DNA of 64,000 nt from Roseomonas sp. (GTDB lineage Bacteria; Pseudomonadota; Alphaproteobacteria; Acetobacterales; Acetobacteraceae): the NCBI GenBank assembly GCA_031180725.1, contig JAPSLO010000008.1, positions 284,545-348,544 of the forward strand, in the 5' to 3' direction. Each line of letters opens with the position of its first letter. Within the stretch, counting starts at the first letter, position 1. Below the pieces are notes generated by a model, which had not been told where the DNA came from, made no database searches, and saw only the letters and a program-made list of their open reading frames with translations. Below, one piece after another: positions 1-8,754 of the stretch. A program made the translations under genes and the position numbers.

Positions 1-770
1 TCCAGCGTGTCGTCCTCGCTGCCGCCGTCGAGGTAGTCGTTGCCGCCGCCGGCCTCGAGACGGTCATGTCCCGCCGCGCCGTACAGGCTGTCATTGCCAT
101 GCCCGTCGATCAGGCGGTCGTCGCCATCCTGGCCATAGAGCTTGTCATGCCCGGCGCCGCCGCGCAGCGTATCGGCGCCAGCGCCGCCCTCCAGCGTGTC
201 GCGCATGTCGCTGCCGGTAATGTCATTGGTCAACTCGTTGCCGACGACGCGAACCCCGTTCTTGAGCGCGCCTTCGTCGTAGCTCCCGTTTGTCACGTCG
301 GCGGTGTCGTAGAAGGCTCCCCAGTAGTAGACGCCGGCCACCTTCAGATGCTCGACATTGGCCGGCATGTAGAAGCTCGTGCCGTTCCAGAGATCGATGG
401 TGATCCGGTCGGTGCCCTCGCCAGCCGCCTCGACGATGCTCACATCGTGCTCGCTGCCGTAAATGAAGTAGTGGTCGTCGCCGGTGCCGCCATGCAGCTG
501 CGCCTCTGCATCCAGGATGCTGAAGCTGTCGTTGCCCTCGCCGCCGTAGACGGTGGAGCTGCCGCTGATCGTGTCATCCTGGAAGGGGCCTGCTTCGAGG
601 TTACGCGATTTGAAGCTGTCGTTCCCCTTGCCGAGATAAATGACGTTCGTGCCCTGCGAAGCATGCACGTAGTCGTTCCCGCCACCCATCTGGAGGATCA
701 GGTCCTCCTCGCGGTTCAGGCCGTCGAAGCTGTCATTCTCGTCGCCGAAGGTCAGGCTGATCGTGGACAT
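1..770 (-). CDS. RTX-type calcium-binding repeat protein, N-terminal part (runs off the window)
   Basis: The minus strand is open from an ATG at 770 to the left edge, giving about 256 codons without a stop. The N-terminal half carries spaced GND(S/Y) motifs in a beta-roll-like pattern. The last 60 or so codons contain clear nonapeptide repeats of the hemolysin type (GGAGADTLR, GGAGHDKLY, GQDGDDRLI, GHGNDSLYG). These bind Ca2+ in proteins exported by type I secretion. No N-terminal signal peptide is seen, which fits a C-terminal type I signal outside the window. The product could be a protease, a lipase or a structural exoprotein; no catalytic domain is visible here. No type I secretion gene lies in this window. 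Confidence 0.8.
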   Translation of the reverse strand, partial: MSTISLTFGDENDSFDGLNREEDLILQMGGGNDYVHASQGTNVIYLGKGNDSFKSRNLEAGPFQDDTISGSSTVYGGEGNDSFSILDAEAQLHGGTGDDHYFIYGSEHDVSIVEAAGEGTDRITIDLWNGTSFYMPANVEHLKVAGVYYWGAFYDTADVTNGSYDEGALKNGVRVVGNELTNDITGSDMRDTLEGGAGADTLRGGAGHDKLYGQDGDDRLIDGHGNDSLYGAAGHDRLEAGGGNDYLDGGSEDDTL

Positions 771-897
771 ATGTCATCTCCCGCTGTCGTCGGCCCGGAT
801 GCCCGGGCCTGCGGGAGACGTTCTGGCGGCATGGCATTGCCGCGTGATGGCACGCCCGTAGCTGTCGCTTCGGCCACCGTTTCGATTGTTGTCCGTG

Positions 898-2358
898 TTA
901 CACGAAACCCTTGGCCAGCCTACGCACGGCAGAGGAGGCGGCGCGCTTGCCGTCCCCGGCATAATCCTCGTGGTATTCCTCGATCCGCGCGGGATCGTAG
1001 AGATAGTTTACCATCATCCCCACACTCTCCCGCCAGCCCTTCTCGCTAGTGTCACCGCGCGGGTTCAGGCGCTCCACGCGGGCTCCGTTGGACAGGTGGA
1101 AATGCGCCACCGGGTCGCGGGCGCGCTTGGCATTGCCGCGCGCGGATTCGGCCAGCAGGTAACGGGCGCAGGCGCGGCACAGGATGGGGTCCAGCACCTT
1201 GGTCACGGCTTCCTCCCGCGCCTGGGCGCGGCGGGCCAGGATGCGGGCCAGGGTCTGCACCGGGCTGGCCCCGGGTGGCTGGTCGGGCGGCGCCACGACG
1301 GCGCCATCCGCGGCAGGTGCCGGCAGCGCGCGCTCGGCCGGCGCCGCGGCCTGCAGCGCCGCGGCTTCCTCCTCGTCGATCAGCGTGGCATCGCCCGCGG
1401 CGATCCGCTCCTCCAGCCAGCGGCGGAAGCCGGGGATGGGCGAGAGGGTGGCGAAGACCTTCAGGTTGCGGAACTCCGCCGAGAGCAGCGACACCACGCG
1501 CTTGATCAGGAAGTTGCCGAAGCTGATGCCGTCCAGTCCGCGCTGGCAGTTGTTGATGGAATAGAAGATGGCGGTGTCGGCCTTGGCGGGGTCGAGCACC
1601 GGCGCCTTTTCGTCCAGCAGGCGCTGGACATTGTCCGCCATGCCACGCACCAGCGCGACCTCCACAAAGATCAGCGGCTCCTCGGGCATGCGAGGGTGGA
1701 AGAATGCGTAGCAGCGGCGGTCGGAATCCAGCCGGTTCTTCAGGTCGCGCCAGGTACGGATGCGGTGCACCGCCTCGTATTGCACCAGCTTCTCCAGCAG
1801 CGCGGCGGGCGAGCACCAGTCGATCCGGCGCAGCTCCAGGAAGCCGACATCGAACCAGGAAGCGAGGAGCGCCTTCAGGTCGGCCTCCAGCGCCTCCAGC
1901 ATTGGATCGCCCTTCTTCTGGGCCAGCAGGTCGTCGCGCAGATCCACCAGGAACTTCACGCCATCGGGGATGGCAGTAAACTGGGTGAGGAGCCGCAGGC
2001 GCGGCGGTTCCAGGGCGCGGCGCAGCCGGGCCTTGGCGGCGGCGCGTTCCGCCATGTCGGTGGCCGCGGCCACCTTCTCCCAGGCCTGGCGGACGGCTTC
2101 GGGGTCGGAATCGAAACTCGCGAGGGCGCGGAGGAACTCGGCGCGGCCAGCCGCATCGGCCGCCAGGTAGGCCTCAGCAAGGCCGGCCGCACGGGCGCGG
2201 GCTGAAACTTCACCGCCGCGCGCATCCAGGCAGGCCCGCATCCGGGCGATGATGGCGCCCTGCCCCTCCGGGGCGGAGCCAGCCATGTCCCGCCAAAGAG
2301 CGGTCACGCGGCGGAGAGCGCGGTCGAGAAGGCCGGGGGCTTCGGCCAGGTCGGACAT
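898..2358 (-). CDS. Malonyl-CoA decarboxylase
   Basis: This 486-residue protein converts malonyl-CoA to acetyl-CoA and CO2 in the cytoplasm. It has the family layout: an N-terminal helical domain of about 190 residues, then the acetyltransferase-like catalytic domain. Recognisable blocks are FYSINN..GL..ISFGNFLIKRVV (roughly residues 275-300, region of the catalytic Ser) and FHLSNGARVERLN near residue 420, whose His is the expected catalytic base. An ATG 13 codons upstream is possible, but the ATG at 2358 has AAAGG seven bases before it. No malonyl-CoA synthetase (matB) or malonate transporter is next to it, so its pathway cannot be read from context. The family call is secure; the exact start is less so. 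Confidence 0.9.
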   Translation of the reverse strand: MSDLAEAPGLLDRALRRVTALWRDMAGSAPEGQGAIIARMRACLDARGGEVSARARAAGLAEAYLAADAAGRAEFLRALASFDSDPEAVRQAWEKVAAATDMAERAAAKARLRRALEPPRLRLLTQFTAIPDGVKFLVDLRDDLLAQKKGDPMLEALEADLKALLASWFDVGFLELRRIDWCSPAALLEKLVQYEAVHRIRTWRDLKNRLDSDRRCYAFFHPRMPEEPLIFVEVALVRGMADNVQRLLDEKAPVLDPAKADTAIFYSINNCQRGLDGISFGNFLIKRVVSLLSAEFRNLKVFATLSPIPGFRRWLEERIAAGDATLIDEEEAAALQAAAPAERALPAPAADGAVVAPPDQPPGASPVQTLARILARRAQAREEAVTKVLDPILCRACARYLLAESARGNAKRARDPVAHFHLSNGARVERLNPRGDTSEKGWRESVGMMVNYLYDPARIEEYHEDYAGDGKRAASSAVRRLAKGFV

Positions 2359-2409
2359 CACGGAACCTTTCACCGTGTTACAGTGCAGATGGTGCACGAA
2401 GTGATGGCG

Positions 2410-3828
2410 TCAATCGACCCATAAGCTTGCGAGGGAAGCAGGAATTCCACCCGGCAGATCCTCAGCCAGCAGCCCGGGTCCCAGCCGGCTGGCGGCGGCG
2501 CCATGCAGGTACACGGCGGCGGCCGCGGCCTCGAAGGGCGGCAGCCCCTGGGCGAGCAGACCGGCCGCCATGCCCGCCAGCACATCGCCGGTGCCGCCGG
2601 TGGCCAGCCAGGGCGGGGCGTTGTCGTTGATGGCGAGCCGGCCATCGGGGGCGGCGATCAGCGTATCGGCGCCCTTCAGCACCACCACCGCGCCGGAGGC
2701 GGCGGCGGCGCGCCGCACCGCGGCTGGCCGGTCCTCGCCGGGCGGACCGAAGAGGCCGGCGAATTCCCCGGCATGGGGGGTGAGGATCGCCGCGCCGGCC
2801 AGCGCCGGCAGCCCGGCACGAAGCGCCCCGGCATCCGCCACCAGCTGCCGCCCCGCGCCAACCGCCGCGCGCAACAGTGGCCTGGCCAGCTCGGGCGGCA
2901 GGCCGGGACCGATAACCCAGCAGCCGATGCGTGGATCGGCCAGCGGCGCGGCCTGGTCCTCCGCCACGATGCAGCCGGGGTCGCCGGCACGCAGCACGGC
3001 GGCCGTCGCGGCATCGGGTGCGACGATGGTCAGCAGCCCGGCACCGGCCCGCCGCGCCCCCGCCGCGGCAAGGCGCGCGGCGCCGGTCATGCCCGGGCCC
3101 GCGGCCACTGCGACATGGCCGCGCGCATATTTGTGGCTGGCCGCACCGGGGCACGGAATGCGCCACAGCCAGGGCCCGTTGCGCCAGGCGCGTGGCGTGA
3201 TGCCGGGCAGCACCGTGTTCGGCAGGCCGATATCGGCCAGGATGGTTTCCCCGCAGAGGCGACGGCCGGGATACAGAAGATGGCCGGGCTTGCGCCGAAA
3301 GAAGGTGACCGTGACGTCCGCCTGCGGCGCCACGCCGCGCACCGCCCCGGTCGCGCCATCCACGCCGGAAGGGACATCCACCGCCAGCACCGGCGCGCGA
3401 ATGGCACCAATCAGGCTGGCGGCCGGGCCCTCCACCGGCTTGGAAAGGCCCGCGCCATAGATCGCATCCACCACCAGCCCGGCGCGCGCGACCTCGGCCG
3501 GCGTCGCTGACACTACCGGGCCCTTCCAACGCGCGGCGGCCAAGGCGGCGTCGCTGCCGGGGCGCGGCGGCGCGAGCGACGCCACGGCCACCGGCCAGCC
3601 TGCCTGTTCCAGCAGCCGCGCCGCCACCCAGCCATCGCCGCCATTGTTGCCGGGCCCGGCCAGCACCAGGGTCCGGGTCGGGCGGAAGCGCCGCATCGCC
3701 GTGCGCGCCACGGCGCGGCCGGCGGCCTCCATCAGGACCAGGCCGGGGATGCCGCCCGCGATGGCCGCGGCATCGGCGCGCGCCATCTCGGCGGGGGTGA
3801 GCAGGTCCTCCATGACGGGCAGGCTCAT
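2410..3828 (-). CDS. nnr: Bifunctional NAD(P)H-hydrate epimerase / ADP-dependent NAD(P)H-hydrate dehydratase
   Basis: This enzyme repairs hydrated NADH and NADPH. The N-terminal YjeF domain (about residues 1-210) epimerises R- to S-NAD(P)HX; it shows GPGNNGGDG at residues 58-66. The C-terminal ribokinase-like domain (about 220-472) dehydrates S-NAD(P)HX with ADP; it contains LTPHAGEF and GTGDVLAGM near the C terminus. The open frame extends far upstream to 4530, but that part has no family similarity and overlaps other genes. I start at the ATG at 3828 (MSLPVMEDLL); an ATG at 3813 is also possible and neither has a strong Shine-Dalgarno sequence. The length of 472 residues is usual for the fused bacterial enzyme. 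Confidence 0.9.
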   Translation of the reverse strand: MSLPVMEDLLTPAEMARADAAAIAGGIPGLVLMEAAGRAVARTAMRRFRPTRTLVLAGPGNNGGDGWVAARLLEQAGWPVAVASLAPPRPGSDAALAAARWKGPVVSATPAEVARAGLVVDAIYGAGLSKPVEGPAASLIGAIRAPVLAVDVPSGVDGATGAVRGVAPQADVTVTFFRRKPGHLLYPGRRLCGETILADIGLPNTVLPGITPRAWRNGPWLWRIPCPGAASHKYARGHVAVAAGPGMTGAARLAAAGARRAGAGLLTIVAPDAATAAVLRAGDPGCIVAEDQAAPLADPRIGCWVIGPGLPPELARPLLRAAVGAGRQLVADAGALRAGLPALAGAAILTPHAGEFAGLFGPPGEDRPAAVRRAAAASGAVVVLKGADTLIAAPDGRLAINDNAPPWLATGGTGDVLAGMAAGLLAQGLPPFEAAAAAVYLHGAAASRLGPGLLAEDLPGGIPASLASLWVD

Positions 3829-3885
3829 CGGTGCAAGCCTAGCCGAGCCGAGCGAACCCTGCGATGCGCGGCGCGCTGAAGGAGC

Positions 3886-4236
3886 ATGAGATACGCGCTT
3901 GTCACTCTGCTCCTGCTCGCGCCCGGCCTTGCCGCCGCACAGGAGGAACTCCGCTCGGCGCCGAATGACCCGGCCGTCAGCTCCCGCACGCCGCCCAGCT
4001 CCATCCCCGGGGAGGCGGGCGGGCCGCAGGGCGGCGCGAACCGTGGCGCCAGCACGCCCGGCCGGCAGCCCGACGACGCGGCCCGCACCGCCCCACCGCC
4101 CGGCCACCGCACCCTGGGCGGACCGCCAGTGCCCGGCGCCACCCAGCCGCAAAGCTCGGGTGGTTTCGGCTCTCCAGGCGATTCCATGCCGCCGCGGGTA
4201 GGAGGCGGGCCGGACGCTTCCACCACGGGGCGCTGA
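3886..4236 (+). CDS. Small secreted Pro/Gly-rich protein of unknown function
   Basis: This 116-residue product opens with a clear Sec signal peptide (MRYALVTLLLLAPGLAAAQ, cleavage likely after AAA or AQ). The rest is a low-complexity chain rich in Pro, Gly, Ser and Ala with no recognisable fold. It is probably periplasmic or surface-exposed and disordered. AAGGAG stands immediately before the ATG, with unusually short spacing. The gene sits between divergent nnr and the ParA-like gene and shows no functional link to either. I do not recognise a family. Low-complexity, GC-rich frames can arise by chance; the intact signal peptide is the main argument that it is a gene. Confidence 0.6.
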   Translation: MRYALVTLLLLAPGLAAAQEELRSAPNDPAVSSRTPPSSIPGEAGGPQGGANRGASTPGRQPDDAARTAPPPGHRTLGGPPVPGATQPQSSGGFGSPGDSMPPRVGGGPDASTTGR

Positions 4237-4281
4237 GCCTGCTATCTTCCGCGCCGCACAACCGTGTGCGGAGTCGCGGAC

Positions 4282-4917
4282 ATGGCCTTCGTCGTTGCCG
4301 TCGCCCAGCGTAAGGGGGGCGCCGGCAAGTCCACCTTGGCCGCCAACCTGGCCGCAGCCTTCGCTGGGCTGGGGGAGCGGGTCGCGTTGCTGGACACCGA
4401 CCCGCAGAAGACGCTGGCCTTCTGGAGCGAGGCACGCGCCAAGGCTGGCCCCCGCGCCAATGTCCTGGATTTCGAGGCCCCGTCCGGCTGGCGCGTCCCT
4501 GCCACCTGCGAAAGGCTGCGGCGCAGCCACGACATCGTGTTGCTAGACACGCCGCCGCATGACGACACGGATGCGCGCATCGCCATCCGCTCTGCCGACC
4601 TGGTGCTGGTGCCGCTACAGCCTTCGCCAGCCGACCTTTGGGCCACCGGCGCGACGCTGGACCTTGCCAGGGCCGAGAAGCGGCCGGTGGCGATGACGCT
4701 GAACCGGGTGCCGGCACAGGGGAAGTTGGCAGAACAGGTGCTGAAGGAACTGCGGCAGAAGGGGCTGACGGTGCTGGACACGCCGCTGGGCAACCGCAGC
4801 GGCTTCGCCAGCGCCTTCGCCGCCGGCCTCGGGGTGACGGAAGCGGCGCCACGGTCACAGGCAGCGGAGGAGGTGCGCGCCCTTGCCGCCGCCCTCGGCC
4901 GCCTGCGCCGCCGCTGA
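4282..4917 (+). CDS. ParA/MinD-family ATPase (lone)
   Basis: This is a 211-residue deviant-Walker P-loop ATPase. The signature KGGAGKST lies near residue 11, the switch I Asp in LLDTDPQKT follows, and LLDTPPHDD forms Walker A'. The block SADLVLVPLQPSPADLWAT is typical of the short chromosomal or plasmid ParA/VirC1 group. Such proteins position DNA, chemoreceptor arrays or other cargo. No parB, parS-like repeat, chemotaxis cluster or replication gene is adjacent, so this is an orphan with unknown cargo. The ATG at 4282 has GGAG eight bases upstream; an in-frame GTG at 4264 would add six residues. Confidence 0.85.
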   Translation: MAFVVAVAQRKGGAGKSTLAANLAAAFAGLGERVALLDTDPQKTLAFWSEARAKAGPRANVLDFEAPSGWRVPATCERLRRSHDIVLLDTPPHDDTDARIAIRSADLVLVPLQPSPADLWATGATLDLARAEKRPVAMTLNRVPAQGKLAEQVLKELRQKGLTVLDTPLGNRSGFASAFAAGLGVTEAAPRSQAAEEVRALAAALGRLRRR

Positions 4918-5011
4918 GCGGCCCTGCCTGGGCAAGGTCCGGCATTCCCCCTGGGTCTGGCGCAGCGCAGCCGGCTGTGGCCTCTTGCAACCAGTTGGTT
5001 ACCGAGACGCC

Positions 5012-5455
5012 ATGACAGACGGCACGCGCGATACCAAGGGCATCGAGATCGTCGAGGACGCCTTCCCCGAGCTGGACGCCGTGGCGGCCATCCAGCGCGG
5101 GTTGCACGCCTACAACCAGGAACTGGGCGGCCCGTATGACCGAGAGCCGGTGACTCTGCTGGCCCGCGCGCCGGATGGTGCCGTACGCGGGGGCCTGCTG
5201 GGCCTAACTTTTTGGGGCTGGTTGTTCATCGACTGGCTCTGGCTGGCGCGAGAGGTGCGGGGCCTAGGCCTGGGTTCGGAACTGCTGCAGCGGGCGGAAG
5301 CCATCGCGCGGGAACGCGGCTGCGCCAATGCCTATACCGATACCTTCTCCTTCCAGGCGCCCGGCTTCTGGGAACGGAACGGCTATGCCGAGTTCGGCCG
5401 GCTGGACGGCATGCCGGCCGGGCATGCACGCCTCTGGTTCCGCAAGGCGCTGTAG
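5012..5455 (+). CDS. GNAT-family N-acetyltransferase
   Basis: This 147-residue protein has the GNAT fold. The acetyl-CoA pyrophosphate-binding stretch EVRGLGLGSELL lies in the middle, followed by the AEAIARERGC helix, and the C-terminal part contains PGFWERNGYAEFGRL, typical of motif B. The substrate cannot be deduced. The open frame extends upstream into the ParA gene, but the ATG at 5012 gives the normal GNAT N terminus. It lies 94 bases after the ParA-like gene and just ahead of the sulfotransferase-like gene, so the three might share a transcript. Confidence 0.85.
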   Translation: MTDGTRDTKGIEIVEDAFPELDAVAAIQRGLHAYNQELGGPYDREPVTLLARAPDGAVRGGLLGLTFWGWLFIDWLWLAREVRGLGLGSELLQRAEAIARERGCANAYTDTFSFQAPGFWERNGYAEFGRLDGMPAGHARLWFRKAL

Positions 5456-5471
5456 GCTAGTGGACCAGCGC

Positions 5472-6806
5472 ATGGGAAAGCCCGACGCCATCCTCCATAT
5501 CGGCCAGTCGAAGACTGGCACCTCCTCTATCCAGCGAGTGCTCGGGGCGCGGCGGGCCGAACTCAACGCCCTTGGCGTGCACTACCCCGTCTCTCCGGGC
5601 GCCGCCAATCACGGGCTGCTGCCGGCTTCGCTCGCGGAGCCCTCCCAGCTCTCGCATTTCCATCCCAATGTCTGGGAAGGCATGGCGCCGGCAGCGCGAC
5701 TGGCGCGCTTCCGCTCGGAATTCGCGGCCGAAATGGGAAGGCTGCCGCGCGGCACGCAGCTGGTGCTGATTTCTGCTGAGCAGATCTCGGGGCTGCTGCA
5801 CACCGAAGCCGCCATCGCCAAGCTGCGCGACTTGCTGGCACCCTATGTCGGGCGGGTGAAGGTGGTGATGTATCTGCGCCGGCAGGACAGCCACTTCGCC
5901 TCCGGCTACACTCAGTCGCTGCGCATCGGCCACATCAACCCGCCGCAGCTGCCGGCGCTGGGGCCGCAGCAAATGTGGCAATATGACTACGCCACCCTGC
6001 TGGACCGTTGGGCGCGCGTCTATGGCGAGGCGGCGATCGTGCCCCGCATCTTCGAACCGGAAAGCCTGCTGAACGGCGATGTGGTGGACGACTTCCTCTC
6101 GCTCTGCGGCATTGAGCTGGAGGTGCCGCCGGACGACCCCGACCGGCAGAGCAACCTCTCGCTCACGCGCGGCGCCATCGACCTGGTGCGTGCGGTGGGA
6201 GAAGCCATGCAGGCCTCACCGGAGGGGTTGAACGGTTCATCTCCGCTCTGGCGCCACATCGTCGGCGCGGTGAACGAAGCGCTGCCCGGCCGTGGCTGGC
6301 GCCCCGACCCGGGCGAGGCCGCCGCCTTCCTGGCACGCTTCGCCGAGGCGAACGAGGCGGTGCGACGCCGCTGGTTCCCGGACCGCGCGACACTGTTCAC
6401 CATGCCGGAGGCGGCGCCCGCCGCAGCGCGCGCCGCCCCGCCGCCGGTCGACAAGGCGGCGGCGCTGGAGGCGGCCTGCGCGCTGATCCTGCATGAGGCG
6501 AAATCGAGCCTGGCGCGGGAGGCGCATCTCCAGGCCGCCATCGCCCGGCTGAAGGAGAAGATGTGCGACGAGGAGGGAGCGCGCATCGCCTGGCGCGCGG
6601 CGCTGCGCGCCGATCCCACGCATCCGCAGGCCCAGCAGCGCCTGGCGGAGATGGCCCTGGCCGTCGGCGACCTGGTGACCGCGCAGGCTCATCTGGACGT
6701 GTTGCGCCGGGCCCATCCGAACCACCAGCTGACCGAGCGCGTGGCGCGGCTCATGGTGAAGGCGCAAGCGAGCGTTGAGCCGCCCAGCGCGCAAGAGGCG
6801 TCCTGA
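5472..6806 (+). CDS. Sulfotransferase-like protein with C-terminal TPR-type region
   Basis: The 444-residue product begins with LHIGQSKTGTSSIQRVLG, the 5'-phosphosulfate-binding loop of PAPS-dependent sulfotransferases (usual form HIGxxKTGTTS). The segment YLRRQDSHFASGY around residue 135 resembles the 3'-phosphate-binding region of the same families. After about residue 310 the chain is Ala-rich, and residues about 345-435 look like tetratricopeptide helices. That is an unusual fusion, suggesting a glycan- or protein-sulfating enzyme that docks a partner. Translation could start at the ATG at 5472 or an in-frame GTG at 5460; the frame upstream belongs to the GNAT gene. A decayed FkbM methyltransferase follows on the other strand, possibly the residue of a surface-glycan locus. 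Confidence 0.72.
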   Translation: MGKPDAILHIGQSKTGTSSIQRVLGARRAELNALGVHYPVSPGAANHGLLPASLAEPSQLSHFHPNVWEGMAPAARLARFRSEFAAEMGRLPRGTQLVLISAEQISGLLHTEAAIAKLRDLLAPYVGRVKVVMYLRRQDSHFASGYTQSLRIGHINPPQLPALGPQQMWQYDYATLLDRWARVYGEAAIVPRIFEPESLLNGDVVDDFLSLCGIELEVPPDDPDRQSNLSLTRGAIDLVRAVGEAMQASPEGLNGSSPLWRHIVGAVNEALPGRGWRPDPGEAAAFLARFAEANEAVRRRWFPDRATLFTMPEAAPAAARAAPPPVDKAAALEAACALILHEAKSSLAREAHLQAAIARLKEKMCDEEGARIAWRAALRADPTHPQAQQRLAEMALAVGDLVTAQAHLDVLRRAHPNHQLTERVARLMVKAQASVEPPSAQEAS

Positions 6807-6869
6807 GCCGCGGTCATCCGCTCAGGCCGCCTCGGGAACGGCGGCGCGCCAGTCGAAGCGGACGCGGCC

Positions 6870-7120
6870 TCAGCCGGGCGGCGTGCAGAGAAGCACGTGG
6901 CCCATCTTCTCGAACCGGTAGCCGTAGCCCTCCAACAGCCTTCCCGGGCGCCCGGCGGGACATGGATGTCCATCGGCAGCCGGGGGCGGTGTTCCTGGAG
7001 GAACTTGGCCCCACCGCGCAACACGCCGCCCTCGAATCCCTCCACGTCGATATTGACCACCACAGGGCCCTGCGGCTGCAAATCGGCAACTTCACAACTG
7101 GCGCCCGTCCGCTCAGCCCT
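6870..7120 (-). pseudogene. Frameshifted C-terminal remnant of an FkbM-family methyltransferase
   Basis: In one minus-strand frame the peptide VVVNIDVEGFEGGVLRG is followed by KFLQEHRPRLPMDIHVPPG, the SAM-dependent FkbM C-terminal core (usual form IDVEGAE..VLRGA). The frame is then lost near 6945-6955. The next frame continues the domain as LLEGYGYRFEKMGHVLLCTP and stops at 6870-6872. The N-terminal half of the domain, including the SAM-binding GxGxG loop, is not found upstream before the EamA gene. The region therefore holds a truncated and frameshifted remnant that accounts for most of the gap between the sulfotransferase-like gene and the EamA gene. The left and right limits are approximate. 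Confidence 0.7.
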
Positions 7121-7169
7121 GCGCCCAGTTCGGATGGAACATCCGTCCTGACGATGCCCCAAACCCGTG

Positions 7170-8072
7170 CTACGCTTTGCGGCCCCGTCGCGTCTCGCGC
7201 CACCAGATGAAGAGCCCCGCCCCCACCAGCACCGCGAACCCCAACACGTCCAGCGCCCCGGGCAGTTCACCCCAGATCACCGCGGCGAAGAACATGGTCC
7301 AGAGCAGCGCCGAATATTCGAAGGGTGCCAGCAGCGTCGGCTCGCCGCGGCGGTAGGCTTCCGTCATCAGAAGCTGCGCGACCGCGCTGACCACCCCGAT
7401 CGCGACCAGCAGCGCCCATTCCCGCGGCGTCGGCGTGACCCAGACAGGGATCGTGGCCAGGCCCGCCAGCACCGCGCTGCCGATGGCGAACCATAGCACG
7501 ATGGTCACGCCGTGCTCGCCCTTCTCCCCCATGCGGCGGATGGACATCATCGCCACCGCCCAGCCCAGCGCGCCCATCAGCACCAGTAGCACCGGCACCA
7601 GCGGCAAGGCAGCGCCCGACATGCCGGGGCGCGCCACGATCAGCACGCCCAGGAACCCCACCACCACCGCGCTCCAGCGCCGCCAGCCCACCTTCTCGCC
7701 CAGGAACAGCACCGACAGCGCCGTGAGGAACAGCGGCATGGTGAAGCCGAGTGCCGTGGCGGTGGCCAACGGCAGCATGGCATAGCCGGAGAAGGCGCCG
7801 ACCATGCCGGCGAGCCCCGCCAGCGTGCGCACTGCATGGCTCAAAGGTGCGCGGGTGCGCAGCAGGTGCAGCCCGCCCGCGCGCAGCATCATCAGGAACA
7901 GGATCGGCAGGGCGAAGAGATTGCGGAATAGCACCAGCTCCGCCATCGGGATCGCGCCCTGCAGCGCCTTCACCGCCGCCGCGGCGATGGTGAAGGTCCC
8001 GGAGGAGGCAAGCACGAGCAGGATGGCGCGCTGCCGGGCGCGGAGGGTCTGGGCGGAAATGGGTGGGGACAT
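7170..8072 (-). CDS. EamA/DMT-family transporter
   Basis: The 300-residue protein has ten predicted hydrophobic helices arranged as two EamA repeats, with a short Arg-rich loop at the start and a basic C terminus. This is the normal size and topology for drug/metabolite exporters of the RhaT/RarD class in the inner membrane. The first repeat includes AELVLFRNLFALPILFL and the second ends with the conserved GALDVLGFAVLVGAGLF region. The substrate is unknown. It is divergent from the Nudix gene with only 37 bases between starts, so both promoters must overlap in that gap. Confidence 0.85.
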   Translation of the reverse strand: MSPPISAQTLRARQRAILLVLASSGTFTIAAAAVKALQGAIPMAELVLFRNLFALPILFLMMLRAGGLHLLRTRAPLSHAVRTLAGLAGMVGAFSGYAMLPLATATALGFTMPLFLTALSVLFLGEKVGWRRWSAVVVGFLGVLIVARPGMSGAALPLVPVLLVLMGALGWAVAMMSIRRMGEKGEHGVTIVLWFAIGSAVLAGLATIPVWVTPTPREWALLVAIGVVSAVAQLLMTEAYRRGEPTLLAPFEYSALLWTMFFAAVIWGELPGALDVLGFAVLVGAGLFIWWRETRRGRKA

Positions 8073-8109
8073 GGACGTTCCGTGGCGCCGAGGCTAACCA
8101 TCCCCTTGC

Positions 8110-8754
8110 ATGAGCGCCAGCCCGCCCCGCCATCCCAAGGCCCCGCCCATCCCGCCCGCGCCGGGCCTGCAGGTGGAGGCCGACGAGGTCGTCTTCGGCC
8201 AGCGGTTCGCGATGCAGCGCGTCCGCTTCCGCTACACGCGCTTCGATGGATCGCTTTCCGGCCCGCTGACCTGGGAATTGTGGCGGCGCGGCCGGGGCGT
8301 GGTGATCCTGCCCTATGACCCCGCCACGGACCGCGTCGCATTGATCGAGCAGTTCCGGCTGCCAGCCCATGCCGCCGGGTTGAAGCCCGTGCAGACCGAA
8401 CTGCCCGCCGGCCTCCTGGAGCCGGAGGAAGACCCCGCCCGCGCCGCCGCGCGGGAGCTGGAGGAGGAAACCGGCCTGCCCGCGCGGCACTTGGCGCCGA
8501 TCGGGCCCTTCCTGCTGATGCCGGGCGGCTGCGACGAGGTGGTACATTTCTACTGCGCTCATGTGGCCCTGCCCGAGATCCTCACCACCACGCATGGCCT
8601 GGACACCGAAAACGAAAGTACGCGGCTGGTGGTGATGCCGGCGGCGGATGCCTTCCGCATGGTGGCGGAGCGTAAGCTGGACGGCGCGCCCACCGCGCTC
8701 GCCTTGCTCTGGCTGCAGATCAATCACGCCCGGCTGCGCGAGGAGTGGACATGA
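8110..8754 (+). CDS. Nudix hydrolase (ADP-ribose pyrophosphatase-like)
   Basis: The 214-residue protein contains a complete Nudix box, G-LLEPEEDPARAAARELEEETGL, around residues 100-122, with the REXXEE metal-binding helix intact. An N-terminal beta domain (YTRFDGSLSGPLTWELWRRG) and FRLPAHAAG resemble the NudF/ADP-ribose pyrophosphatase group, which cleaves ADP-ribose to AMP and ribose 5-phosphate. Substrate specificity within this group is inferred. Its stop overlaps the alaX start by four bases (ATGA), so the two are translationally coupled. Confidence 0.88.
   Translation: MSASPPRHPKAPPIPPAPGLQVEADEVVFGQRFAMQRVRFRYTRFDGSLSGPLTWELWRRGRGVVILPYDPATDRVALIEQFRLPAHAAGLKPVQTELPAGLLEPEEDPARAAARELEEETGLPARHLAPIGPFLLMPGGCDEVVHFYCAHVALPEILTTTHGLDTENESTRLVVMPAADAFRMVAERKLDGAPTALALLWLQINHARLREEWT

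Noticed and set aside
6689..7270. Minus-strand open frame as an intact 193-codon FkbM methyltransferase
   Set aside because: Only about 40 residues match the family, the tail continues in another frame, and the frame runs into the sulfotransferase-like gene.
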